From Pogona vitticeps (Eukaryota > Chordata > Lepidosauria > Squamata > Agamidae), in contig NC_135786.1 in assembly GCF_051106095.1 (NCBI RefSeq), positions 14,292,501 to 14,356,500 of the forward strand: a stretch of 64,000 nt of DNA. The letters are read 5' to 3'. The notes beneath the pieces are model-generated. The model was not told where the DNA came from. It was given only the letters and a program-made list of their open reading frames with translations, and did not search any database. Positions 1 through 12,500 of this stretch are shown here, one piece after another (the stretch's first letter is position 1; the number at the start of each line of letters is the position of its first letter). Made by a program: the position numbers and the translations under genes.

Positions 1-1995
1 AACCACAGCAACAGCCAGGCAGAATTTTCATAGAAGACGAAAAGTGGCATGAAGTGGAAAGCAACTGGCTGAGCCTCGACTCTATCTAGCTGCTCCGCTG
101 GGACACCCAGCCCTTCTATGTCTTTATCTGGGAATGCAAGTGTGTGAACAGAGGCACACCCTTTTTTTTTTCAAAGTCTTCAGTATTTTAAATGCCTCAC
201 ATCCAAGAAATTGTTCACATTCAGACTGCCCCCTAAAGTCTTGCGGACTCCCTCCAAATTCTCTAGCAATAGTTGGACATGAGGCTTTGGAAAAAGGACA
301 CAAAGATGGTGGTTGAGTCCCTTGCTTGTGTTCAGCATCTGAGAGTCAGGAGTATCCTGCTTTTAGGTGTAAGAGGTTTAACTGATGTGATATGGCTACT
401 AGCCCCCGGCTGATCAAGCCATCCCCCTGTACATAGAACCTTTCTGTTCATGACATTTAGATCCAGGAACAGCCTGTCTGCACTGTTGCTTTCCACCAGC
501 AAAAACAACCAGCTGATCAAGTTTTCTTTGGCACATGTTTTCATGGAGTCTAGCCTGGGGTTAAGTGTCTTGCTGATGCCTTCTCCCACAAGCTGCCGTA
601 AACTACACAAAGATCTGTAGCAATTTTTCCCCCTCAAAAGGCAGAGTCTTTTCTTCCTCGGCTTTCGTCACAAAGAATTTCATATCCAAAGCACAGTCAT
701 TCTTTTCAGCACCATTTTGAAGACCACAGAACAACTGGGTGGGATTCAAAGGATCACCTGTCAGCCAACTTGTACATTAAATATATTTTCAGGCAATTTT
801 GTCACTGTGTTATATCTTATCGTGTCCATGACCTTAAGGAATAATAATGTGTACATCTACTTTTCAGATAGTTTTCAGCTTAGAATGCCAAAATAATTTT
901 TTTTACCAAATGGTTCTACTGCTAATTAGCTCTGTTGTTTCAACTTCTGTAGCCTTTGCCTTTATTTGATCATTTATAATGTTCTTGCCTTTAAACATCC
1001 CTGTCTTAAGTGACTATGGTTTTTATATTTATTGGGTATTTTCCTGTTAGCTGTGCTGCAAGATTGCTTCTATAAGGAAGTCTACAAAGTGAAATAGAAA
1101 AAAAAGAATATGGATTTATTTCAAATTATTAAATTATATCTTTGTAAAAAATATTCTTAATCCCAATGTAGTCTCCAAAATCTGTGAGAGGCTATTTGTC
1201 ATGATAGATATACGAAGCCTGCAGATTCCAGTGGCACTAATGCCTCCATACATACTTGATAATTTGGTACTTTAGGGACAAACAATGCTTATGAGATGTA
1301 AACTTTTTGTGGAGTGCAGACCACTTCATCAACTTCAGGCTTCTGATTAAAAACAACAGAGAGTCTGGTGGCACCCTACAGACTCTCAGATTTTATTTGG
1401 CAAACCATTTTACTGACTTCTTATGTTGAGTGAAACTTTTTAATCTTTAAGGTTTCACTGAGTCTTCATTCTTTTTGCTGCAACAGAGTAACATGACTAC
1501 TTTTCTATAAATACCAGTTGCTTGGAGGAAAGCGCTGTTTGTGTCCTGCTTGTAGGCTTGCTAAGGTCAATGCCTTAGCCAGAAGGGCTAGATCATTGTT
1601 CTGATCCTATGGCTATCTTCTTAAATTTTGTAAGTTTGATTATATAGTAAATCATTCATTCCTTTTAATTCCGTGTTTTTCACAGAACAGACACTGTCAG
1701 CTTCTTGGTCCTATCTTGTTCAAATTTCCACTAAATTCCCATTTTAACAACTACTTTTCATTGTCTTCCAGAATCATTCTTAAAACCAGCTTCCTACCTT
1801 AGCTCCAATTTGGTTTCCACATTGTCCGATCTGGAGATGCACAATTTCACGCATTTTCAGTATGGTTCAGTGACAAGAGTTGATTCCAGTCTTTTTCCTG
1901 ATGTCCTTAACGGAACACCCAAGCTCTTATGCAATGTCAGCTACAACTACTGCTATTATCTACAAAATGTGGCTTGTGTAGTGAATGCCACTGTC

Positions 1996-2039
<44 letters not shown>

Positions 2040-3670
2040 AACAAGGGGGAATTTCTGGCCCCTCCCATTCTGCTGACTAATAATTGCTCTGATAATGGCA
2101 TTCACAAACAACTTCCAAACAGGGAAACTGTTCTAAGACTTTAAAGCCTCCCTTTAAACACTGAAACTTGTTTTCACCAGGCAGATGGAATTCCATATTC
2201 ACACCAAGTCTTTGGACAAAGACTGATGCTATTCTATTTTCTTTTGTTTCTAAACAGCAATGTTCACTTTCTAACAGCTGAGTCTGGAGGTGCTTGGTTG
2301 CTACAGGAAGACTCGGTACTTACAATCTAGCAAACTCCAAATTACCCAGACAATATTTGCACAGGTGGGATTCCCTCTGTTGATCCCTCAGCTACTGGAT
2401 AATATACCATGTGGCTCCAGCTTTTATTGATAATGAAAGAGAAGTCCTGCTGAACAGGGCCAGACCCGCCATTAGACAGAGTAAGGCTGCTGCCTCAGGC
2501 AGCAGATGCTAGATGATAATGGCAAAGTTCTGGAATAGAGAGCTGGGGGCTAGGCAGCTTGTGCAGCTTCCCCTAACCCTAGACTTCTGCGAAGTGCACT
2601 GGAGGATGCTGTCACGTCACCAGTGTTGAAGAGGGATGCAACTGTTAGTCAGGTTGAGCTGCGTACTTGCAGTAGGAGGCATCATCTTGCTCTTTCCCTC
2701 TGGTAGCAGAATATCTTGGTCCAGCCCTGCTGCAAGATCAGACCCAAGCTCCTCCTGGTCCAAACGTCTGTGTCAAAGAGCCACTTGTTAAATGCCTTTG
2801 GAATGCTACACGCCAGGCCATCAGAAAGCAAGAAGTGGGATCTGTTAGTCTCACAACATTGAGAGGCAACACTTAGAGGCTGGACCTCAGCTCCTCAGCT
2901 GCTTTGGCTAACGATCCTGCTCTCTGGGTGATCTGGAACTTGTGGCCCAAAAAATGCAGTCTACGGCTTGGAGTACTACAGTTGTTCTGAATAGCAATAC
3001 CACCATCGTAGTTAAGGATCTCTTGGGGTTTTTCTCCTGCAGGTAGCATGTAATTGCATGATCCAGATCAGGACCATCAAGTGGAGGTTCATGAGAAGGG
3101 AATGTCTTCTTAGCCTATGATCTAGAATGTAGAGAACCACCTGTTTGCTTAATTTATTGAGTTTTTTTCATTGGCAAACTGGGAAGGAGAATGAAACATA
3201 CATGGGCGTTTAACACACACGAGCACTACAGAAATTAGGCTGGTACCCTTTTCCTGTTTTTGTTTTTGTTTTTGTTATTCATTATCCCCCAGTAAGCAGC
3301 CCTCAAAACTCTTTGCCATTGCTTTTATAGCAACACAGCCCTGAAAATGAAGCATCATGGTTCCAGACATCACAACCCCTGTGGAAGCCACAGCAAACAA
3401 GGTCTTCTTCTGATAAGGAAGAAGGCTTTGCTATCTCTGACAGCCACATTGTCTGACAGCATTTTTTTTTTGAAAAAGCTGATGCCTGCACCCACCAGCC
3501 CTGCTATACTACATAATGACATGAGATTTGCCCAGTCTATAGCCTCACTATATGAGGGGGAATCGGATATAAGGAAAGTTAACTTTTTAGACTTCAATAC
3601 ATAGAATATCCTAATGAACATGGTTGGTAGCCATGGTAGGTGGGATATCCTGCAAGTTGCCATGGAAAAA
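1..3670. other. intergenic DNA, no supported gene
   Basis: I find no spliceable conserved exon here on either strand. Short open frames are not recognisable and lack supporting splice sites. The stretch is AT-rich with one AG microsatellite. Around 1320-1400 there is a weak fragment with a 'gtggcacc...' tail like the Penelope-like fragments described further on. In mammals the next genes beyond CTSZ would be TUBB1 and ATP5F1E; neither is visible. Confidence 0.6.
1999..2037. repeat. (AG)n microsatellite
   Basis: About 19 uninterrupted AG dinucleotides. Open frames running through it that encode RE repeats are artefacts of the repeat. Confidence 0.97.
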
Positions 3671-3677
3671 AGTTGCC

Positions 3678-3880
3678 GTGTGTATGTCGTCAAGTCAATT
3701 CTGACTCACAGCAACTCAGAAGTGGTTTACCGTTCCCTTCTTCTGGGGACACCCTGGAACTGTGCAGCTTGCCCAAGGCTACACAGGCTTACTTTACTCG
3801 CAAGAAGCTCAGTGAGGAATCAAACTCCCAACCTTTGGCTCTCTGCAGCTAGATACCTTAACCACTGATCTATCCAGTCA
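3678..3880 (-). repeat. tRNA-derived SINE
   Basis: Read on the minus strand it starts with a tRNA-like head. An A-box-like CAGTGGTTAAGG is followed by a B-box-like GTTTGATTCC. The body then ends with the 'gagtcagaattgacttgac' type sequence that recurs in other copies in this window (for example 48643-48770 and 29818-30003). This is the common tRNA-SINE type of squamates; the exact subfamily cannot be set by eye. Confidence 0.75.
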
Positions 3881-4889
3881 GCTGTGAAGACCTAGGAATG
3901 TGCAAATAAGAACCGATTTTAATAGATACTAGAATTGTAACCAGACAAATGCTTAGATGCATAGATTTGGGAGGGAATTTGGCCATAGGTGGCTGATGGA
4001 CCAAATGTGTTGGAGTGAAGGCGTGGGAGGTACAGGTTGCTTTGGCCACGAGCTGCTCCTAATTTTGATACTGGTTCAAGGAATGGCTGGGGCATGACAG
4101 AAGAAGGAAAAAAACAAACAGTGCGCCTTGGAAGAGATAAAACTGGGATCTTGTACATCATCTTGTCTGTGCTTGGGCACACTTGAGTGCCACTGCGTAA
4201 TATAGTCCATCATTCCCACCATTAGATGAGAAGACCCAGGTTCAAATTTTAACTTGGCTGTTCATTCAGTGGTTTTGAATCTTGCCCACTTCCTCTCAGC
4301 TCAAACCGCTTCACAGGTTGTTAAGGGGATGCAACAGGTGGGCAGAAGAACCATGTCCACTGTTCTGGGTTCCTGGGGTGCAGTATTATTGGTCCAACTC
4401 TCTTTCCCAAGAACTATCTGCAGTTTTGGCCAGCTCACTGGATTTCATGCATTGCTGGATCCTGGGTCAAATTACATGGTACATGTTGATCACATTGCTA
4501 CAGTTAGAGCATATTATTGTGCAAATGATACTCTTAAAGTCTATTGTTTCTTGTAGTTTCATCTTAACTATATCTTCCCTCTGCAATTCTACCAATTTCC
4601 TCACATTAGCAATATCGCCAGCATTTGGAGGACACTTCAGCTCCTTTTCCTGCCTTCCTTCATGTGGCACAAGTATTTAACTGAAGGGCCAGCCCAAGCC
4701 ATGATGCTGCCTGAGGCAAAGAGCAAGACAACACTTTTCCTGGATTCCATGTACAGAAGCAGACTTGGACTGGCAGATTAATTGCCCTTCCACACTGAAA
4801 GAGGGTAAAATTCTCCTCCACACCTAAGGAAACTAGGTTTGTTTAGAACTTGAAGGAGAATAAATGCTTGAGGAGTGCTTTTACTATTG

Positions 4890-5262
4890 TTGCTTAGTCG
4901 TTTAGTCATGTCTAACTCTTTGTGACCCCATGGACCAGAGCACACCAGGCCCTCCCGTCTTCCACTGCCTCCCGGAGTTGGGTCAAATTCATGTTGGTAG
5001 CTTCAATGACACTGTCCAACCAACTCGTCCTCTGTCATCTCCTTCTCCCCCTGCCTTCATACTTTCCCAACATCATGTTCTTTTCCATCTCTTCTCATGA
5101 GATGGCCAAAATATTGGAAACTCAGCTTGAGGGTCTGTCCTTCCAGTGAGCACTCAGGGTTGATTTCCTTCAGAATGGATAGGTTTGTTCTCCTTGCAGT
5201 CCAGGGGACTCTTAAGAGCCTCCTCCAGCACCCCAGCACCACAATTCCAGCACCACAATCCT
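4890..5262 (-). mobile_element. BovB (RTE) LINE, 3' fragment
   Basis: The minus strand encodes the C-terminal part of the BovB reverse-transcriptase protein, including [15 protein letters not shown] and [13 protein letters not shown]. It ends in the BovB 3' tail whose complement reads 'gactctttgtgaccccatgg'. Sequence order matches the longer copy at 60060-60905. The fragment is 5'-truncated, as is usual for LINE insertions. Confidence 0.9.
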
Positions 5263-6423
5263 GCCAGCTAAAGCAGTTGCCTCAGCTTACCTAATGGTAG
5301 GGCTAGTCCCATAGGGTTGGAATCTAGAGTGACAGAGCAGGCCTGTGGTGGTGATGATGGTAGGGTTCTGCTATCTGTCCCCAGTTAATGTAATACATTT
5401 TCTATGTACTTTCAGCACTGTCTAGAACTTTTTGAACTTCTATCATGTTTCTCACCCGGATGCTTGGGAGTCACTGCCTGGATATCATATTCCTGGTAAT
5501 AGAAATAAAATTATAGTAAAACCACATCCTTAACCACACAACAGCTGCTTGTAGTATGGAGTACCTTATCAGCTGGCAACAAACATGTGAAGTCTACTGT
5601 AATACAGAATATATTAGCTGTATTCAAAAGCTTGGGATATTAACCGTTTCTTCTAAGATCTACATCCATTATTTTTGAGAAATCCTGTCTTCTACTATGT
5701 ACTGTAGTTCCTCCAGAATCGCAAGGCTACAAGATCTCTCATTTTGCAATTTGTCAAAGTGCTGGGTGGGATACGATGATCCAGCATGAAACAATTATCA
5801 CAAAAATACACTTTTGCAGGTGGTATTGCTTGTAAAAGCTTTCCAAAGCATTATTGAGTGGGTAGATTTTGTTGTGACTGTCAATTGAAATGCTAATGGT
5901 GCGCGAGAATAGCATTTGCAAGTGGGAAAAAAATCAAACATAGGGGAAAAGAAACACTGTTCATGTTATCAACCAATGACTAGCGTTTTAGCAAAATGAA
6001 TAACAGAAAAGCCCTTTGCAAACAATGGCAGCTGTTGGAAATCATGGCAGCCAGGAAAGCTAGTGGATGGAGAAGTATATACATATACTAGAAATATATG
6101 TGAGCTACAAATAGAGCAATGACTGAATTGGGATAAAAAATGGAATGGGTCACAAAGACAGATCACCTTTCAAATGAGTAAGTTTTCAGGCAGCAAGCAC
6201 TGGGCTGGCCATTTAAAATCCAAAGGGTACAGTCACCAACTACAGGCTGTGAATGCTTGGAAGAGAAGAACACAATTGGTGGGAGGAAAGTAATGGGGTT
6301 TTCTTTAGCAAACTTTGGCAATGATGAGAGCAGATGGCAGTGTGTGTATCCTAGGATTCCAAAGCATTTGTACAAATGTTGATTTGCATTTTAGCACAGA
6401 GGGTGTGAAGCTGGAATCTTCAC

Positions 6424-6524
6424 AGTTGTTGTTGTTGTTGTTTAGTCATTAAGTCATGTCCGACTCTTTGTGACCCCATGGACCAGAGCACACCAGGCCC
6501 TCCTGTCTTCCACTGCCTCCCGGA
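6424..6524 (-). repeat. BovB 3' tail fragment
   Basis: A GTT-repeat followed by 'tttagtcattaagtcatg' and 'gaccccatggaccagagc' is the reverse complement of the BovB LINE 3' end. It matches the end of the copy at 60800-60905 and the pieces at 4890 and 48391. Only about 100 bp are present, so it is severely 5'-truncated. Confidence 0.85.
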
Positions 6525-7849
6525 TCTTCACAGTACTATGTAACAAATCCATGCAATTTGAAAGCACTAGGCCAAATGTGTCCCCTATGTACACCCAGGT
6601 ATTCTAGCTGCCAGCCAGGAGACATCTTAAATAACTAAGACTAGGAGGGCTCCTAAAGGAGATTAACCCCAATCACAGCACAGTAGATTTCAGGAGGGTC
6701 CCATGAGCCAGAGAATTCACTGTAGGTACGAAGCCCAGATGTACCAGGAAGAGCAATGTGTTGTTTGCAAATACTGTAGCTGGTTCCTGATCCAAACATC
6801 AGTGTCACCTTTTATATGTAAGGATCTTCCCTTTCAGAAAACATGCCAGCTCTGATAACACACTCTATGCATGTGTAAAAAGACTGCTTGAGCTCCATCC
6901 CATCAGAGTTAATTAAAAACTCTGGTGATTGTATTTCATGTGGTGCAAAAGCATTATATATGCCAGGGACCAGAAAATAAAGCCCCCGGGCTCACCTGTA
7001 TGAGAACCAGGCTTAGCCTTTAAGCTTCCAACCCCAAAAAGGACACTATAGAAATGAAATCTGCCACTAGGCCATATTGGGGGTAGAAGGGTGGAGCTTG
7101 TCTCATGCATCCCTTTCTCCTCTTCAGGGTGGCTTTCTGGGGGGGGGGCAACTTAATTCCAGATCAGAAGTTACTTTCTCAACATCTTGCATACCTCCTG
7201 CCAAATTTTCCTGCATGCTTGGAGGTACACCTGGGACTATCCCTTTGCTGTTTCCAGTTTGCAATCAACTTGATGCTGATGTACAAACATTTTTAGTATG
7301 GTGCCATCCTAAGAAGGCACATTTTAGCCTGACTTTCTGGTCAATAGAAGTTACAATAACATCTTGCAGGGAGCTCACGGCTGCTTTAGGATTGTGACCT
7401 AAAATGTCTAAAAATGGGACAGGAGGCTACAAACAAATTGTAGCAAGCAGGGGGCAAAATAAGCAGCCTTTCATCACACTTCTCCCTTTATAGATCTGTT
7501 TACCCTTTCTAGCATTCAAAAGAGGAAGGCTTTCCCGAAGATGCAAACCGAAGGCATGTGTACCATATCTATTTTTCAACAGATGGTCTGCAAGGGTTAC
7601 TGACTAAACAAAGGAAATAATGGGCACAGTCTAAAAAGGAATGTTAAGAATACCAAGTTCATGTAAAAAGTAAGCTGTTCAAGACCTGCAATTAAAAGAT
7701 CCAAAAAGAAGTGTGGAGTGTGTTGCCAAACAGGTGCCTTATAATTTAGTTGCGTGAACAGAGCCGTCAGCATCATTCAGTGAAAACCAGAACAGATATG
7801 GCCCACAGCAACTTCTTTAAGATGAAGACTCAACAAAACCTTAAAATTG

Positions 7850-8236
7850 AATACGTGTATTATATAGAAATGTATGTATTCCTGGCTCTACTGTATGGCA
7901 TGGAATTGTGATATTCTAACACATGGAATCGTTTAAAAAAAAAGAGATAAAAGCATTTGAAGTGCATAAGTATTACAGGGTACTAAGAACCAACGAAGAA
8001 ATGCTGAAGCAAATGAATAAAAACTAGAAAAATCACAAAACACACAGAAGGTGGGAAGCACTTTGGTCATCTAATGAGGAAGCAAGAACTTAGATGGTTA
8101 GATCATTCAAGGTAAAAGAAATGGGGAAGAGAAGGCAAGAAGGAGAACTTATTGACTGAAGAACCTGGGAAACTGGTTTGGATGCAACACAACATCATTG
8201 CCCAGAAGTGCTCCTTCCAAAGTCAAGAGTCACAAA
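7850..8236 (+). repeat. decayed LINE-like reverse-transcriptase remnant
   Basis: Broken frames read like the far C-terminus of a LINE polyprotein: an 'AFE...YRVLRTNEE' segment, then a 'HRRWEALWSSNEEART' type segment, then a polybasic stretch. This resembles the post-RT region of BovB and R4/Dong-like LINEs but is too decayed for a clade call. Many stops and frame changes are present. Confidence 0.35.
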
Positions 8237-8879
8237 AAAAGGAAGCGGAATCATCTCTTTTATTGATAAGCAGATCGTACTGGTTTGCTGACGGAGAGCC
8301 GAGCCGCCTTATTCTGCGGCTCTAATAGTAACGAAGTTTGGGTGATCTTGAAGATTAATTAAATTCTTCAGCAAAACCCACCCCCCAACCCTCTCTGGTT
8401 TATGAATGTGGGATGATGCGATCTGATCATAAACGCGATTCTGAAAGCCTGAAAATGGCTTGATATTTTTGCACAATATCGTGCCGGTGTTGCCAGCAGG
8501 GAAAAAGATGCCGAGTTTTACACGGCAAAGAGCAGCTTGAACGCGGGCAGCCTTAACAGCGGCGGTCAAGATGGTCTATACTGGATGGCGCCCCTCTTGC
8601 GCTCCCTGCTACTCACAGAGCGACACCAGGCAAGGGAAAATGCCAACAGCCGACTGGACCTTTTCCCATCAGTTCACCCAAACACACAGCCACGGTCAGG
8701 GCGGTGTTTCAACAAACGTGAACGGTAGTGATCCAGAAGAGGGGATCCCGCGGATCATCTTGACAGCTGCCGCCTTTGGTGGGTCAAATCCAGACTTCGG
8801 CTCCTCTGCTCGCTGGCAGCAGGAACCCGCCTCGAGGGGCTTCAAGGTCCCCCGCATTGAAAGCCGGTCGCGAACCGGG

Positions 8880-9560
8880 CGCCCTGGGGAAGACGCCGCC
8901 CGGTGAGGACCCGCACTCGGAGGTTCTGCCCGGATCCTTCGCGCAACGCAGGGGAGGCCGGGGCGCGGCTGCTCCGTCTCTCTCTCCTCCCCCTCCCCGC
9001 ACGTCTGCGGCAGCCGCGCCGTGCAAACCCCCAGGTAGATCCCCGAGCCCCGGGGGCAGCCGCGGGAGCGCAACCTTGCGCGTCCCAGACCCCTTCCACC
9101 CCCGCCCCGCTTTCCCGGGCGATGGCGGCGTGCTTCCCCTTCCCCTTCCCCGTCGCCAATCCCAGCCCGGGTGGGGGCAGGGCCGCCGCCGCCGCCCGGT
9201 CTGATTCACACGACCTCTCCTTGCGGAGCTGCGCTCACACAGCGGGAGCCGCCAGCCCGCCTCGACAGCCCCGCAGCCGTGCAGCCGCCGGGACCCGGGA
9301 GCCAGGCGACCGCGCACCGGCCATGGCCTCCCCTCTCCTCCGGCGGGCGGCCCTCTTCCTGCTGCTGCCTCTCCTGGGCGCTTGGATCGGCGCCCGCTCC
9401 GCGTCCGCGGCCGGCCTCTACTTCCAGGAAGGGCAAAGCTGCCACAAGCCGCTCTTGCGCCAACGCCCCGGGGGCCTCAGGTAAGGCGGCCGGCGAGCGA
9501 CCGCGGTCCCGCTCCCCGGCCTCGGCTGCGCCCGCCCCGGCTGCGGCCCCGGCGCCTCCT
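8880..9560 (+). promoter_or_regulatory. CTSZ: CpG-island promoter of CTSZ copy 1
   Basis: A sharply GC-rich, CpG-rich block surrounds the copy-1 start codon at 9323. It contains GC-box-like runs (CCCCGCCCCGC near 9100, GGGTGGGGGCAGGG near 9170) and no obvious TATA box. This is the usual promoter type for a housekeeping lysosomal gene. The transcription start cannot be placed from sequence alone. Long open frames on both strands in this block are GC-composition artefacts. Confidence 0.7.
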
Positions 9561-12500
9561 CGCTCCACCCCAGGCCAGCCCCATGAGTCGGGGGGTGGGA
9601 GACACACCGAGGTTCCCGGTGCCTGGGGCTCCAGGCGCTCTCATTGCGGCTCCTGTCCGGGAATCGAGAAGACACGCAACGCCCGGCGGAGAATGCGATT
9701 CCGCCCTTGACTCGGGTCTTTGGTCGTCTGGATCGCACGACCACCGAGGACAAGGCTTGTGAGAACAGGGGAGGGGGGATGTAAAGGGAAGAACGGGAAT
9801 GCACGGGTCTTGTTTCGGGAGATCTTCGCGATAATGTAATGCTCGGGAATGTGCCGGACCTCCCAGATAATGTTGGTCTCGTGTTGGCTCTGCAGGTCAG
9901 GACTGATGGGAGTTGTAGTGCAGGAGCATCTGGAGGGACCCACGCTCGGGGTCCCACCCACCCCCTCTGTGGTGTAAATGGATGGGACCATTAAGAAACG
10001 CATCTCAAAAGCTCCTTTTGAAAGTCACAGGAAACCCCCTCCCCCCTTTTTTTAAAAGGTGTTGATTAATGTAAATAATTTAAACCGTGGGAGGATCTTT
10101 GCTTTAGAGATAGTGGAGGAGACAAAAACTATCTCCCAGACATATTCCCTGGAAGGAAGCTGAAGATACTCTCAATTTAAATGGGAACAGGATTGCAAGG
10201 TAATTAACGGAGTTGTAATGAGGGTGGAGAAAGCGGGACTGTGACCCAGGGCATCGGATTTTAGGAGGCACTAAATTGTGATGCTGGAAAGGCATCAATC
10301 CAGTCCATCCAGGAGCAGGCATCGCCTCCTAACCGGTTCAGCACTGAACCCCACGTGACTGTCACCCCTTCTTCACCCCAGGCCTCCTTCCCCATCCTTC
10401 CTTCCTCAATCCAAGGATGCTCCATGAAGCCAGGCTTAACTAATCAGGCAGCAAAAATTGCTGGCTGCCAAAGTGAGTACTGTAGTTACAAGTTCTCCTA
10501 ATTAACCTGCAATATTTTAATCCCTCATTCTGTAGTTCCTGTTTGGGGTGTGGCATCTTCTCCCCAGAGATTCAGATACTGTACTGGGAAATCTGTGAGG
10601 CTCTGCACTAAGGTTTAAGGTCCTAGCCTTAAACCCATCCTTCCCAACACAGACCTCTGGGGTTTCCCGCATGGCCATAACTCCCAAGTGACACCACGTT
10701 TTGATGGCTTCTCGACTTCTGCACAGTCACTCCCCACACACACCCTCCCCTTCAAACAGGTTGAAATTAAAGAAGTTTCCTAAGATTCCCTTCCTAGCAG
10801 TGACAGCTTTAAGATAAAAATCTGATACTGTTGTGGGTCTCATATTTTGGCCACAACAACACTGCAAGGAAGGATCCGCTGAGATAAACGATGATTATCT
10901 CAAAGTCGCCTGCTGGCAGGAAAGCGGAACTTGGATCTCTGCAGAATGACCTTGGTGCTAAAATCTGGAAGCAGGCAAGCTGATGCTGTCCGGATGATTT
11001 TGGACTCTTAACGCATGGTGCCCCTGACTTTTGGCTGTCCTGGCAGAAGCTGGAGGGAATAGTTATAACCATTAGGCCACAAATACTCTGTCAGCTCCTA
11101 ATGTCCAACATTTTAGAAGAAGTGCAGGGTGCAGCGCAACAGCTACACAAGATAAACTGATCCTGGTTCTCCTGCATGACCTTCCTGTCAGATTCTGTGC
11201 CACATTCAAAGTACTAATATTAACCCATCAGTTCCTTGACGATTTGGGACCTCGCTACCTGTTGGAGTGCCTATCCGTAAGATCCTTTACTTGGTCCACC
11301 TTGTTGCGGGTGGCCACTCCAAGGGAGACCCAGAAAATGACCACCAGGAGCAGGGCCTTTTCACTGGTGGCCATGACATGTACGTACGCCAGGTTGCCTT
11401 CCTCTTGCCCTTCAGGTAATGTGTTAAAACAGTGCTCTTCAAGGAAGCCTTTAAGAATGCCCTCTCTCTATAATAGACCCTTATGTTTTGTCTGATTTCG
11501 CTTTTTGTCATTATTATGGTTTGTCCACTTAGGGTGATGGGCACATGGGGTGTTTGAACTGTTGTCAACTGCCCAGAGTAGTGGCTTGCCACAAGAGGCG
11601 TGGCATATAAGTGCAATAAATAAAAAAATAAGTAACAACCCAGGAACACAAGAAGTGAAGATCAGACCAAAGGCGGATCCATCTAATTCAACACCCTAAA
11701 TGCAACAGTGCCCCCCCTGAGGTCTATGGAGGAGACCCCCAAGGAGGGATTGAGGTGGGAGCACAGTATCTTCCTTGTTCCCTGGGAACGGATGTCCAGA
11801 AGAATGATAAATAGCCATTCACTGTCTTATTTTCCAAGAATTTATCTTAACTCACTGGCAGCTGGGGGTGCTGACGTGTTATGTTGAGAAGGAAGTCTAT
11901 TGTTCCTTGATACTCATGTGATCGCTAACCAAATAGAGAAGTTGAGAAACCATCACAAAGCAATGGAAGAATTCACTTCCCTTTTCCAGTGGATCAGTAT
12001 AATTATTAATTTTCCTTTCCTCTTCACCTCCACCCTGCAACAGAACTTACCCTCGTCCGCATGAATATTTGGATATCTCGGAACTCCCCAAGAGCTGGGA
12101 CTGGCGAAATATCAATGGGGCCAATTATGTGAGTGCCACTCGCAACCAGCACATCCCACGGTATTGTGGGTCTTGCTGGGCTCACGGGAGCACCAGTGCG
12201 CTAGCAGGTACGTGGTTGTGGTTGCACAGTTCTCATTGCCAACCCATGCTTGTCCCCATATCTACGAGAGGTATCCTGAGTGGGAGTATGGAAGTTACAC
12301 GTCCTAGCTACTGTAGCTCACAGTCATTAATACCCAAGACTGGCCCAAGAAACGTTGCTTTCCTAGTCAGAACACTATATCATATTTATTTATTATATGT
12401 TTATCTTACACTTCTTCTGATCAGCCCATGCAGGCAGATCTTCCCCTGCATTTTATCAAAATAACCCTGTGAGGCAGGTCAAGGTGAAAAAGTCTGATTG

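Larger units (their letters stand above)
5270..8870. other. intergenic DNA, old repeats only
   Basis: Apart from the BovB tail near 6.4 kb and a possible LINE remnant at 7.85-8.24 kb, I see no gene, RNA gene or well-bounded element. GC content rises towards 8.9 kb as the CTSZ CpG island is approached. Confidence 0.5.

Noticed and set aside
3-89. Frame reading IEDEKWHEVESNWLSLDSI then stop
   Set aside because: It has a coding-like composition and could be the last residues of an upstream gene. It is only 28 codons at the window edge, I recognise no family, and no exon can be tied to it.
332-637. 101-codon frame on the minus strand
   Set aside because: No recognisable domain, no splice context and no sign of conservation. 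Chance frames of this length are common.
1999-2037. RE-repeat protein from the AG tract
   Set aside because: Pure dinucleotide repeat translated in two frames.
8571-9957. Overlapping long frames on both strands around the CTSZ-1 CpG island
   Set aside because: High GC removes stop codons in all frames. Only the short CTSZ exon 1 frame joins downstream exons with correct phase.
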